Assembly: GCF_000002075.1 (NCBI RefSeq)
Contig: NW_004797652.1
Span: 188,490-252,489 of the forward strand
Direction of reading: 5' to 3'
DNA length: 64,000 nt
Origin: Aplysia californica
Taxonomy: Eukaryota; Mollusca; Gastropoda; Aplysiida; Aplysiidae
Each line of letters opens with the position of its first letter. Within the stretch, counting starts at the first letter, position 1. Shown piece after piece: positions 46,847-58,022 of this stretch. The notes beneath the pieces are model-generated. The model was not told where the DNA came from, ran no database searches, and worked only from the letters and a program-made list of their open reading frames with translations. The position numbers were made by a program, and so were the translations under genes.

Positions 46847-47064
46847 CTAGGAGTCTGAGACATACAAAGACTCATAGGTTGGCGGCAAGTCGTCTTTGTT
46901 GCCATCTGAGGATGGATTCACCCCTGAATTCTGTCCTATGACTTCTTCATATGTTGGCAGTCCAAAGACTTGGCCAGGGTTATCAGGATTCCAAAAAACA
47001 GCAGACAAAGACGGATCATACGGGACTGTTGTTTGGAATCCCTCGTTGTCACTTGCATTGGCAC
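46847..47064 (-). CDS. Membrane protein, terminal exon (cytoplasmic tail)
   Basis: The acceptor is CTTTCTTGCAG and the stop is TAG. It encodes ANASDNEGFQTTVPYDPSLS, then GLPTYEEV and DDLPPTYESLYVSDS. The paired LPxY and PPxY motifs resemble Nedd4-family adaptor tails. EESL/YESL-like tyrosines could also be sorting signals. Confidence 0.85.
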
Positions 47065-50000
47065 CTGCAAGAAAGAGAAGTCAAACGATCTTCAAGACCA
47101 CTGAAAGTAATCAGAGAACTGCCTCAATTGTTCCTACACATCCATGGTGTTGGTCAAAAGGAGGCCATGTCCGCAAAATAGCTATTTTAACAGACTAATT
47201 TAAACTCACCCTAAAGCAATATTTGCACAAGCCTTAAAAAAGAAAATGACTAAAAGAAATTTCCATAAATGCGCAAGATGCAATGGTCCTTATCAGCCGC
47301 AGTCATAATACATAACCTGGAAATCTTTCACAATACTCTAAGAGGTCAATAGCAGTTTGATGTGAACATCTGTCTCCAGGAGTAATAGCTCTCATAAATT
47401 AATCATCAGCATACACCTTTCTAACACTACCTTTGTGTGGTAAATGCTGCTTACATAATTTCATTATTAGTCTTACTACATTTCCAACATTTTTGTTATG
47501 ATAAATGCAGAAAAAGTTGTGCATCTCATCTTGTTCAATGTAGTAGTGGAGATGAAAATTTGATAAGCTGTATTTTACAGTCAAAGTACTTTTACTATTA
47601 GCCAAGGATTCAAGTACAGTGGAAAACAAAAAGCACTGGCTGTAAAAACAAACACCATCTCATCAACAACAATCACGTTTGACAAACTGTGGAGTGATCT
47701 GTTAGTAATTGTGAGCTAGGCAGAAAAAGACTGGGTGGTTGGCAATTACTGAGGTGTGGTTTGCTCCTTCTTTCATATCCAACATCTATTGTCCTTATCT
47801 CTCCTCCATCTTTTTTGTGCTTGTTATGCTATTGTAACACCTCAAATCTTTTGCACTTAAATAAACTAATTGTGTTGCAAATGCCGTAAAACTCTAATTA
47901 AAACTAAAAGAAAAAGACTCACTTGTTCTGCTCCGCAGTCGTCGAGCTGCTTGTCTGGCTCTCTTGTTTCGCATTCTGAGACAGCAAACGCAGGTGAGTC
48001 CCAGGATGAGGAGACACACAGCGATGAGGGTGATGAACACCGCCATGTACAGGTGACGGAGATCGTCCTTGCCATCGTCCTTCTTGTCATTATCTAACAA
48101 AAAACATACATGATTTAGTTTTAATTAGAGTTTTATAGCACTTGCAACGCTATAAGGTCATATAAGTGCTGAAGATTAGAGGTATTACAAAGATATCAGT
48201 AACAAATACGAAAAAGGAGGAGGAGAGATAAGGACGATAGATGTTTGATGGGAAAAAAAGGAACAAACCACACTAGAGCAACCGTCAAACACCCACACAC
48301 ACACACACACACACAATTAAAATAGTATTGCTGGAAGAATGACGATGAGCGGTTGTAAAAACATTGAAGTCTACTCAAGCTCCCTCACTGTTAAATTAAG
48401 TTAAAAGTCTCTATCATTGCGCATGGCGTCATAGCAACCCACGCAGTGGCCGCTCTGCGAGTGGAGGCCTATGTGCACAGTAAGTCAAGTAAGTACTGAA
48501 TAAAGTGCTCAAGATCAAGTAGACATTTAAATACTTTATCACACACAAGCGACACAATGTACTTCTTTCCCCAATTTACTGCCACCTGACAATGACACCC
48601 AATGGGGGAGGGGGGGGGGGGGGGGGGGGCGGGGAGGGAGAGAATGGTCACAGTCAAAGACAAGAAAATAATATATAGATCTACAGGGCATTCGTTTCAA
48701 AGCTGGAGCAGCCTGATATTCTTTGTGAACCTGATTACACAGAACACTCAGATATACAGTCACATTTGACATGGCGACACACTGAGTGCTATCCCCTTGC
48801 TCCACATACACACACACATACAAATATCTGTATCATACACTCCCATACAGATACAGGGTGATCCAAAAAAAACTGTACAACTTTTTTTCTGAATATCTCA
48901 CACAAAATTTGTACTCGAAAGAGGTAATTTGGAACAGATATAATTCATCTAAAAGGAATTTGTTCGACATAAAATTCACAAAGAAGAAACTCATTTGGAA
49001 AACGGAAATGGCTTTAATAAAAACCACCTACAAATGCAAAATGCACAAATTTAAAAGACTTGAAATAGAAAAATTGCAAAAAATTGAAAGGTTAACAGCC
49101 TAAAAATCGGAAAAAATTGCACCCTTCCCATCCCAGGTGCATTAATATGGACTCAACATTTTTAGTTAAAAAAACATGACAATTTGAGTACCGGTAGCAT
49201 AAAAGCAGAACAGCCTTTAAAAAAATCATGACCCACAATACAAATTTATTAACATCTACTAGTAACAACACACGAGTACGTTAACAATAAAGTTATCGAC
49301 CAAATATAATATAATACAGCATGACCCAAAATAACTGAACCCTCGGTTTTCGTAATAACTTTTAAATGAAGGCATAAAATTTGACCAAATTTAGTACATA
49401 CCGGGTACTTGGTTTATGCGAAGATCTAGAAGTGTAGTATGAGGTTTAGTCTATAAAAACAAAAAAAATTGAAGGGAGATTCGAACAACCTCTAAATGCA
49501 AAATTAGCTTATGCTCCAATCAATTCTGACCCTATTCTATTTTTCTCTTGAAACCTTCGATACACCGGTAATCTGTATTTAGATGTATTTCAGATATTCT
49601 ATTTTTTAAAACCAGTATGGTGTTGTTTTAACTCGTCAAATCGTAAAATACAGCAAATTTTTTCTCTCCATTTAATAGTAATAATAATGTAGGTCATTTC
49701 TATAGCGACCACTCCCGTGTGAACGCAGCTTAAGGCGTTTTACATTATTTTATTGTGTGTATACGTACACGATAACCGGGCACCTAGCCTCAGTGTCTAC
49801 ATGAGCTTGTAAGGAAAGTCATAAAACGAATGGTTTGTTATTTCCTTTCCTTTTCTTTTTAAAATCTAATCTTTTCATCCCTGTAACCTTTAAACAATAT
49901 TTCTTTTCTCCTACAGAGTTAAAAAACATATTTTATAAATTCTGGAATTTCGAGAACCAATGGTCTATATGTCCTTCTTTGGACTCGACACATTTTAACG

Positions 50001-51817
50001 CGTCGTTCGTAATGTTCTGTGGAGGCTAAACACAAAGATCCACTCAAACATGAGTACTCAAAGCCACACACACTATACACCTTACAGTATCGAGCTGTTT
50101 CTCGAGACAATAGGGCGGCATGAGGTTGTCCAAATAGACAGCATTTGTGGAGTTGATATAACCTGAAAGGTGAATATGGGCTTTGCCAAGGAACCAAATG
50201 TCATAGAAGATATGTTCACGCTTTTCAAGACGATCGAGGAATCATGAACACATTGCTATCCTCTGATAGCTTCGCGAACGGGAAAATGGGACAGTCGTAG
50301 ATGAAGATCTGCCTTGAGAATGAAGACCATTGAGATGGGGTAAAGTCATTGGTGCAGACATCATCTATGGACAGACGTCTCATGGGGCTCATCTACTGAA
50401 TTCTGCACCCTGGTGACATTTAAAGGGGTGCGAACAGTGTGTGTTTGACCTGAAGTGGTCATTTTGTCTGGGAATTTTTAGTTCTGATTCTCTACAGGTC
50501 CTAACTAATGGACCATTTTCACCCTTGACATCGAAGAAGGCCTTAAGGGCGCTATAACATAATTTCTGTTCCTTGTGCGAAACTTGCGAAATGAGTAGGT
50601 GGTGAGGAAATGTTCAAAACAAAAAGCTCTCTGCTTAACCATGATCTCAGCAGGCAAAAGAAACTTGAGAAAGACTATTGGCAAACTTTTGTTGGCCTGT
50701 TAGACTACTGAAGCTTGAATATGGCGCGATCTTTGGGATTTTTAGTGGTAGGCCTAATGCGAACTAGTGCGCCATGCTACAAAAATGGGGACATCGTTGA
50801 AAATGGGGTTGTTTTTTTTACATGCTATGTAGACCAAAACTATTCTGTGGATGTATCTAAAACGAATATCAGACAAATTCCTTTTGACTTCCAAATGTTG
50901 TGTTCAAATTTGAAAAGCAAAACTTCAGTGTGGAGGAAAATATAAACAAAAAAAGTTGTACAGTTTTTTATGGATCACCCTGTATTTACATTCACACACA
51001 CACATAAACATATATATATATACAGTCAAACCTGTGTAAGACGGCCACCCATTGTCAAGGAGAAAAGTGGCCGTATAAGACAGGTGGCCATCTTAGGCAG
51101 GACTGATCAAGATGAAGAAAATGAACCATTCCCATCTGAGGTCCCTATCGAAAGTAGCCGCATTGTTGCTGTTTTTGTTGTTGGTGGTGGTGGTTTGTAT
51201 TTTGTTTGTAATTTTTATTTTGTTGCTGATTTTGCACAAGGGTGACAATAAAACGAAATGTATCAGACGAGGAAGACCGAGTGCCATGTTAAAACAAACA
51301 CATGGGTCGCCACCACTCGGAGAACGAGCGACGCTTCTGTCACAAGTTCTTGTTGACGTCCTTTGTTACTGTTACACACTGGGTAAACAGTGACCACTCA
51401 TCTCACTTACGATTTGAGTATGAGTTCTGGGCGGGGCTTATGGGTTTTGAGGGATCACATGCTTACCTCACCAGCAGCTGTAAATTGGTAGCTATTGGTC
51501 AACAGTGGGAGGGGCCTACGCAACATGATCGGTTGAAGGGACTACCTAACAACAATGACAGGTGATTGAATTATGACGGCTCGCCTACAACGCCAGGGGC
51601 CAATGCACAATTTATGACAAAACGTAATGGAGTCACTGAGGTGGCCGTCTAAGACAGGTGTTATTGCTTTGTGTGATAGGGGTTGTGTGTTAAAATATGG
51701 TGGCCGCGGCTGCGTTGGACAGGTGCCCGTTTTACACAGTTAAATTATATAGAAACAACACAAGGGGGGAAATGGAAAGTGGCCGTCTTATAGAGGTGGC
51801 CGTCAGGGCAGGTTTGA

Positions 51818-51861
<44 letters not shown>

Positions 51862-54800
51862 GCACAAAGGAAAAACAAGCAATGTCAGATTTTTTTGATT
51901 TTCTGGGTTATTGTCCAAGCATGATGCCTGGCTGGGTCTGCTTTACTCCGTCTAAGTCACATATGGAAAAACGAGCGCTTCCAGTCTCTGTGAGAGTTCG
52001 AAAATACAGTGGAAACCTGGCATAACAAGGATGGTGGGACCACAGAAAAAGTTCTGTTATATCAGATTACTGTTACATCAGAAATGCAGGGGAAGTAGCA
52101 TTTGTGGATTTATCCAGCTGTATTTATTCATGGGTAGTTTCCCTTGCCGCAAGTACACTGCGCGGGATACATTACGCGTGCGTGTAGCTTGGCTTACGGC
52201 TAGATCGAAGTCTGCAACACACCGCAGCCCTCTCTCTTGTGTGCTTGCAGTGGCGTGGTGTGGCTTGCGGGTGCTTGCTCCATCACTGCGTTACTCTCTC
52301 TCTTACTTTTTACACATTGTTAACGAGCCTTTGTCCCTGCTATAACCGATTGGGCTCCGATGAGGCCCTGTTATTGCAGATAACTTTTAATAGAGACAAA
52401 GTAGGAAAAAAATGGGGATTTAAAAAAAATCCCTGCTATTACCGGATCCCTCTTATTAACACGTTCCCTACTGCGAGCCACATTTTGCGGCTCGCGGATG
52501 TGGCCTCGCTGGACCGAGAGCCGCAAAATACAGCTCGAGTGGGTCGCTATCTATTCCAATCCAGTAATGAAAAGACACAAAATTCTCGGCCGATCCACGC
52601 TTTCAAAATAATAGAATAGACTTCCTGTTAGCAGATACAGAAGAAAATATAGCACTGACAGACGATTTTTTAGTCATTTCAGCACTTTTTTGTTGTTGTC
52701 CCCTTCGAAACGTAAAAATGAGAAAAAATGCGCTCCCCTGACTTCAGTATATGTCTCATATATTAGGTACACATACATAACTTTCAGCATTTCTTTGCAT
52801 TATTTGAGGGAACCTTCCTGGGAAGTTTGAATGATGCCATTTTTGTACGTTTTTAGATATGACCTTTCAACGCTGGAAAATTGTTGATTTCATATGACAC
52901 CTTCGATACTGCATAATCACTTTTAGAAACCCCAAACTAATATAATTGGAATAAATCTTCAACATTGCATCACCATCTCATAGATAATTTTTGAACCTTC
53001 AGTTTGATGGGCCATATGATATGGCTTATGTGTGTTTTGTTGGGTGTTTCGACACTTTCCTTTGGTGGGGTAGGGGTGTAAAAATAGGTCAGGGAAAAGC
53101 CCTGGGCTAGTGGTGGATTTTGGTCTGGTAGGAAAAAAGTTAACGGGCCTGTTATATTATATGGTTTCCACTGTATAGCCCACAATGGAAGAACCTGCGA
53201 CGACAGGATGTCAACAAAGGAAAAACCAGGAATGTCAAGCGCACTTTTCTTTGATGCGTCCCTTGTGACCAATCAGTGGTCATATTTCTGTGAAAAATGG
53301 TGAAATGGTATAGGTTTAACACCCCTGTCAACACTATTAGGTTATTTAAGAGGCGGGATCTTCTAGTTAAAGGACTGAACCAAATAGGAAATTCATGTAA
53401 AGTACCTTTCCCAAGGACACAACGTCGGACCGAGCTGAGGCTCGAACCACTGCATTGGCCTTACATGCGCTGCTAAATGAGAAAATCATTCATAGAGAAG
53501 AACTTGGGCTGCCCAAACATCTCAGCAAACGACTTGTACAATCGTAGGCTGATATCTCTTTTCTTTAAAATCTTCTCGCTAAGTTATGAAACAGTACACC
53601 TGAACTGTTACGAGACAGTCAGCAAAAAAGGTGAAGAAGATGTGGTCAGCATGTAGCTACGTTACTTTCTTTTCTACACACTCTGCCAGTTGATGTGACT
53701 TGTGCCCAGGCCAAAACAAGAACTGGACGGTGATCTGGTTTCTCCATCATGTTGTTGTCCACCAGGAAAGGTACGGAAAAGTGAAAATTTTGTTTCCAGT
53801 GAGAGGACACAGCTACAAGGAAAGCGACAGAGACATGGCATTGGTGAATGAGAAGGTCACTGTTGGTATGCCAGCCAGTTGGGTGGAGCTATTCAAGACA
53901 GCCTTTCAGAAACCCTCGTTGCTCCAGATGGTGGGGATGACACAAGCCGTATTCCAGAATGTGTCAGAGAATCTTAAACTGTACTACCGTGTCTCCTGCC
54001 TAATACCCACTCGACCTATGCTTGAAATCTGTATCTCACAGGCCCATCCACAGCAAATGCAGTATAGAGAGAACTGGAATGGTCCGTTTGACACAGCAAT
54101 CATTTTGAAGCCGGTGGAAAAGAAGAGCGTTGCAAGATTCCAGCCCCTGAAACCCCTCTTTAAGAGCCTGCTGACCATCAAAGCTGCCAAATATGCAGAC
54201 ATAAAGGTCTTGAAGGTGTTCTGGCCCGACAGCTTTTCTCTGAATTGCCCGTGCTGGAGGACAAAGTGCCACACAAGAGTCTGATGACTCAGAATTGCCA
54301 TCCAAAAATGAATATTAAATAAAGTTTAAATTTTTTAAAAACATAGTAAATATTACAAAATGGTGCGCAATTTTATAGTTTGGATCATTTAGTTTTGTTT
54401 GTATTCACAAATGAGTAAAGAAGCTCAAAATTCATTGACTTCATAGAAGATGGAGACCTTGCCAACAGCTTATAAGGGTAAAACCAGAGCTGTCAGTTTG
54501 CAACATAATTTTTCTATTTTGCTCTCACCTAAACACCCATAACATGAAGACTGTGAAAATTTCTCATTGTCAACACAAATGGTCATACTTGAAGTCAATG
54601 TAAACAGTGTAGAGATCATTGTAGCAGAAAAAGAGTTACAAGTCTTTAAAGTTTGTTTTTCAATTGTCTTGGAATTGCAAAAACCTGACGTCGCTGGTTT
54701 TTCCCTTGTGCTGTGAGCCCTTCATATACATATATATATATATATAGACTATATATATATAATATATACCAACCATATATAATGTCAGTAAGCAAGAGCG

Positions 54801-57800
54801 TATATAAAACTATAAGCATATATCAGGACATTAATTAAAGGGGTCAGTTTATGTCGTGCACACTTACCACCATCTTCCACTTCAGTGAAGTTTACTCCTA
54901 TCACAAACTGTCCGTCACAAGGGGAACCATTCTTCTTTATTGTAAGCAAGACATCACCCTCGGTGTGGAAAAATGTGCCGCACAAAGGTAGAGAAGGGTA
55001 TCGCAGCCGTCCGCCTTGAGGCACAGTGAACCGTATCCAGTTACCAATCTTCTGGCCCAGGGATATGGAGACATCACATCCGTAATTTTGACTAAGGTAT
55101 TGCAGCTGAAGACAACCTTGGCTCTTGGAGTAGCCCAACGCGTGTGTCACGTTGCCCTGGCATTGCTTTAGAGAAAACCGGCTCTGGTCAAACTTGATGA
55201 AGTAGTGATCACCATGAATAAGGTATGATTGACCACAATGCTCTTCAAGTAGATCATCTGTAAGTAGGGAGTGGTACTTCAAATTAAAAACAAGTGTAGC
55301 CGACCCCCTCTTCCACATACACATCAGTGTGTGTGTGTGCATGTGTGTGTGTGTGTGTGTATGTGCGCGCGCGCACGCGCATGTGTGTGTGTGTGGATGT
55401 GTGTCTGTGTTTGTGCATGCGTGGGGTGTTGGAGGGGTGGCGAGGAAATGATAATGATAATGGCAAGGAGAGCAAAACACAAACTTAGGACAAAACACAA
55501 ATTTACCCCAAAATTCTTTGGCTATCAAAGCTACTATTACAGTAACAACACTTACTATTACTGCAGTTGTTATGTAAGACAGTACTACAAAATGAGCATT
55601 CTTTTGCTCACTGCTCAGTTTAGATATTGGGACTATAACCATAGTTGGCATTGAAATACTATATTTTTATCTTTTGCATTCTTTGTTCATATGGAAGTTT
55701 TGTGCATAATCAATTCAGTGTATACAATTTGATAGAATTTGACCTAATTTTAGCCAAAAATAAATATCAGGCTGTCTTTGAGGTAGAAACAAGAGTCCCC
55801 TTGTAAACTTTGCATAACACTTTCGCAAAACTGCAGCTTCCTTGATTTTTTGGTTTAAATCATTTTGAGTTTGCACAACAGAAAGCTACATAAAAACTGT
55901 TGTCCTCATTTTCTCCACCTTTCATCGATTAAGAATAGTTACGCGAGGCCAAAATGTGGAAAAAAGATTAATTTTATGATGTAGTTACATATATATTTGA
56001 CATTATTCGTTACAATCTATACCACTACAAAGTTCACATAAAACTTGAAAAAAAAAAATCATGTTAAACCTGACTCCGAAGTCAAAGCTAAATGCTTAAA
56101 GCTAGCAAAAACTTACTAAATCATGAGAACATATTCTCCACAAGGTAGAAAAATGCAGCTTTTATCAATCGGGCTCATCATAAGCTCTGACTCAACAACT
56201 TACGATCCAAACCACATAAAAAAAGCAAATAAAAAGCAAAACAACTCACAAGACGGAACATCCTCCCTCAGGGTCACTGTCCCCATTCTGACAGGGTTAC
56301 CCACCAGAGTTTGCGTGATGGAGGGAGCCCCATATAGGCCAGTCCTGCACATGGGCACCGACTTCCTCACAAGCAGTGACAGGGAAATGATTTTGCTTGT
56401 TGGACTGGCACATACGTAGTAGGGTTCTGATTTTGGTTTCAGTAGGCTAGAGCTGTTCACAGTCTGCAAAAGAAGAAGAGCAAGCTAAAGAAAACACACA
56501 AACACACACAAAAACCTAACTCCCTGAAATCAATGAAAGAAAAATCCCTACAGCAACAATCTGCCACCACTTAGAACATTTTTAAACCATTTCAAAAAGA
56601 TGCACTAAATTCCCTGCGTAGAAGAGAACAGGTTTTTTAAATTTATCTTTCGCCTTTGAACACAACACTGAATTCTTACTGAACTGGACCATGAGGATAG
56701 CAACCCCCCCCTTGCCCACTGTGTGACTGACAGGATGAAATGGTCCCAAACCTACTCTTTACTTGCCCCGCCTACTTACCTGCCTTCCTTGATGTCAGGA
56801 AAAGCTTTTGCAACGACAAACTGCAGCTCATAAAAACCTGTAAAATTCTTTGCCATATCTACAGGCCAAAGGACTCAAACTGGCCACTGGATCAGAGATA
56901 TGAAAGGACAAAACTCTAACCACCTTCACCATCATCAAATGTGCCAGCACCCAAGCAGACAGCATCAGAACAAGCTGCCATTACTCTCATTTGACACAAT
57001 GACATTGATCACTCTTCTGAGGAGTGGAGAAACTGGACAGCTCATTGCAAAGCAAGTGTGTGGCAAGTGAAAAGTTATCATTTGTATCTTCTTCTGCTTC
57101 TCATTTATATTTTCAAATGGACATCCAAGTCTCTAGTGTGAAGACTGCTGTTCATTCGATTGACTTCACTGCATTTGGCATTTAGTAGGTCTAGGAGGGA
57201 TGCTTGGTTATGTCAGTGAGTATAGCCCTAATAAGGTTACCTGGGGGGGTTACCTAAATTTCGGCTATATATAGTCCCTATAAGGAGAGTGTTTATTTGG
57301 GCTACATTATATATACCCAAATACGGTCACCCTTTATTAATTGGTAACACTTGTTAAGTTTTGAAATCTTTGAACTACTGGAAATGGTAGCAGTGCCTAC
57401 AGCCTTCTCCTTACCATACTTCTCCTTTCAAAGTAAAATTGTGACTCAACAGGTACAGTTGAATCTGACATGCCGGAACCCTATTCAAGATGAGATCCTT
57501 TCACAACGGAATCTCCTTGCTTCCTCCCTTAATAAATTCCTCCATATTACATTTGTCAGAGACGAAAACCTTCACAACCCAGACATGGACACAGAAATTG
57601 ACTAAAACTCAACCTTTTAAGCCATAACAATTATTCAAAATGAATATACAACGCACTGATTGTAAACTGAAGTCAGTTCATGAGCACAGAACCGTGTATG
57701 CTTTTTTTCTATTTCACCCACTAAAACTTTACACCACCCTTAAAGTATACCTTCAAATTGTCACCGACAACAAGCCGCAGCTGTGTCCTATTTCCAAAAG

Positions 57801-58022
57801 ATGACGGAATCCCTTGTACATCCACACATAGCCGGTTCCCTGTTCGAGAGAAAACGTCCTCATAGTTGAAAGTTATTTGACATTCAAATCCCATTGGACC
57901 ATCGGAGCTTGGGACAGTTCCGCAAATTGAAATTGAAGACGTGAGGTTCATGGTGAGACTGTACTTCTTCTGAGCCTTCATATCCACAAACTGTCCACAA
58001 TCTTCAACATTTCCCAGGGTTA
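46847..58022 (-). CDS. Type I membrane protein, Cys-rich ectodomain, PPxY tail
   Basis: Five coding exons on the minus strand: 58022-57751, 56463-56250, 55257-54868, 48093-47923 and 47064-46847. They join in one frame through GT-AG sites into 420 residues ending at TAG. Residues 1-302 are extracellular, cysteine-rich, with five N-glycosylation sequons (NLT, NRT, NSS, NVT, NFT). The CGQS...C spacing of residues about 168-288 resembles a CUB-like module but is not decisive. A helix at about 306-326 (LYMAVFITLIAVCLLILGLT) crosses the membrane, followed by CVCC (possible palmitoylation) and a basic stop-transfer. The 90-residue tail has LPTY (384-387) and PPTY (409-412), ligands for Nedd4-type WW domains. 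The signal peptide and N terminus are upstream of 58022 and were not found. I do not recognise the gene. Confidence 0.85.
47733..47910 (+). repeat. F200 retro-tail repeat, copy 5
   Basis: Plus-oriented copy that ends about 6 bp from the 5' splice site of the transmembrane exon (donor at 47922-47917). With copy 6 it forms an inverted pair around that exon. Confidence 0.75.
47923..48093 (-). CDS. Membrane protein, transmembrane exon
   Basis: A 171-nt exon (acceptor TTTTTTGTTAG, donor GTGAGT). It encodes NDKKDDGKDDLRHLYMAVFI, then TLIAVCLLILGLTCVCC and RMRNKRARQAARRLRSRT. It holds the only membrane helix. It begins and ends in the same phase, so skipping it keeps the frame. F200 repeats of opposite orientation lie on both sides. 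Confidence 0.88.
48112..48300 (-). repeat. F200 retro-tail repeat, copy 6
   Basis: Minus-oriented copy lying directly upstream (in transcript order) of the transmembrane exon. Its tail end (TCTAATTAAAACTAAA on the minus strand) is about 20 bp from the acceptor and probably contains the branch point. It is followed by a CA microsatellite at 48290-48314. Confidence 0.75.
48854..50982 (-). mobile_element. Mariner-like element with nested repeat
   Basis: The terminal inverted repeats begin CAGGGTGATCCA, are 35 bp long with one mismatch, and are flanked by TA (48852-48853 and 50983-50984). On the minus strand, transposase fragments are readable: VRTPLNVTRVQNSVDEPHET (HTH region), then KAHIHLSGYINSTNAVYLDN (compare SDEAHFHLSGYVNKQN in IS630/mariner-type transposases) and ERRVKMCRVQRR near the C terminus. 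The reading frame has several stops and frame changes, the first catalytic Asp position reads differently, and part of the middle is deleted. Removing the R740 copy at 49062-49800 leaves about 1.39 kb, the usual mariner size. Confidence 0.85.
49062..49800 (-). repeat. R740 repeat, copy B
   Basis: Reverse-oriented counterpart of 19332-20077, running from GTAGACACTGAGGCTAGGTG (49800) to TTGCAATTTTTCTATTTC (49062). It includes one CGGTTATCG motif unit and the CACGGGAGTGG module followed by ATT repeats. It lies inside the mariner-like element. Confidence 0.8.
51023..51820. mobile_element. Pogo-like non-autonomous element (CAGTCAAACCTG ends)
   Basis: Perfect inverted ends CAGTCAAACCTG (51023-51034) and CAGGTTTGACTG (51809-51820) lie next to TA on both sides, inside TA-rich DNA. 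Subterminal GGCCACC/GGTGGCC words repeat. There is no transposase frame over its 798 bp. The ends match the general pogo/Tigger pattern. Confidence 0.8.
51821..51858. repeat. (TA)n microsatellite
   Basis: A TA repeat directly after the right end of the 51023-51820 element, and a shorter one before its left end (51010-51022). Confidence 0.95.
52007..53173. mobile_element. Pogo-like non-autonomous element, copy 2, interrupted
   Basis: The ends CAGTGGAAACCTGGCATAAC and ATGGTTTCCACTG are inverted, with TA on both sides. The outer parts align with 34948-35409. Between 52460 and 53139 an unrelated 680-bp insertion interrupts it. A further segment at about 52160-52265 is also absent from copy 1. 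Confidence 0.78.
52460..53139. mobile_element. TTAA-flanked (piggyBac-type) insertion
   Basis: 680 bp bounded by TTAA at 52456-52459 and 53140-53143. The left end is CACGTTCCCTACTG, and the right end on the other strand is CTTTTTTCCTACCAG, imperfect inverted repeats. A subterminal palindrome GCGAGCC/GGCTCGC lies near the left end. Removing it restores a sequence that aligns with the uninterrupted copy at 34948-35409. No transposase was seen. Confidence 0.7.
53337..53477 (-). repeat. SINE-like repeat F2, copy 3
   Basis: The best preserved F2 copy. It has GGTTATTTAAGAGGCGGGAT, CCTTTCCCAAGGACACAACG and GAGGCTCGAACCACTG. The minus strand reads GTGGTTCGAGCC (B-box-like), then GTTGTGTCCTTGGGAAAGG. 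It lies just upstream of the DUF7869-like fragment. Confidence 0.55.
53690..54320 (+). pseudogene. DUF7869-like gene fragment
   Basis: An open stretch of about 194 codons starting around CPGQNKNWTVIWFLHHVVVH. It continues with KILFPVRGHSYKESDRDMAL, VGMPASWVELFKTAF and a C-terminal LLTIKAAKYADIKVLK. The NQNR/QNKNW and RGHSYxExDxDM patterns are, from memory, those of transposase-like proteins annotated DUF7869. An AATAAA lies just after it (54309-54320). The 5' part of the gene is missing. It is in the antisense direction inside the membrane-protein intron and is not part of that gene. Confidence 0.6.
54727..54772. repeat. TA-rich microsatellite
   Basis: Interrupted TA repeat (ATATATATATAGACTATATA type). 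Confidence 0.9.
54868..55257 (-). CDS. Membrane protein, second ectodomain exon
   Basis: The acceptor is CCTACTTACAG and the donor GTAAGT. It encodes 130 residues from DDLLEEHCGQSYLIHGDHYF to VIGVNFTEVEDG with six cysteines. A CG...C...GC...GC...C...C pattern with beta-strand-like alternation suggests a CUB-like fold. It has sequons NVT and NFT. Confidence 0.85.
55258..56249 (-). other. Membrane-protein intron
   Basis: A 1-kb intron between ectodomain exons. It holds the GT/GC microsatellite at its 3' end and otherwise plain AT-rich sequence. Confidence 0.8.
55327..55416. repeat. GT/GC microsatellite
   Basis: Alternating GT with a GCGC block and a second GT block. It lies just upstream (in transcript order) of the 55257 acceptor. 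Confidence 0.92.
56250..56463 (-). CDS. Membrane protein, ectodomain exon
   Basis: The acceptor is CTTCTTTTGCAG and the donor GTGAGT. It encodes TVNSSSLLKPKSEPYYVCAS, then PTSKIISLSLLVRKSVPMCR and on to GTVTLREDVPS. It has one sequon (NSS) and two cysteines. Confidence 0.82.
56464..57750 (-). other. Membrane-protein intron
   Basis: A 1.3-kb intron. The segment 57220-57330 contains repeated GGTTACCT and TAGTCCCTATAAGG-like words around a C/G-rich run. No element was recognised. Confidence 0.75.
57751..58022 (-). CDS. Membrane protein, first visible exon
   Basis: The acceptor is TTTTTTTTTACAG and the donor GTATAC. It encodes TLGNVEDCGQFVDMKAQKKY, then MNLTSSISICGTV and RTQLRLVVGDNLK. It contains four cysteines and sequons NLT and NRT. 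It begins with the last two bases of a split codon, so an upstream exon exists beyond 58022. Confidence 0.82.

Noticed and set aside
47866-48100. Plus-strand frame opposite the transmembrane exon
   Set aside because: It is a shadow of the minus-strand exon, which has splice sites and a membrane helix.
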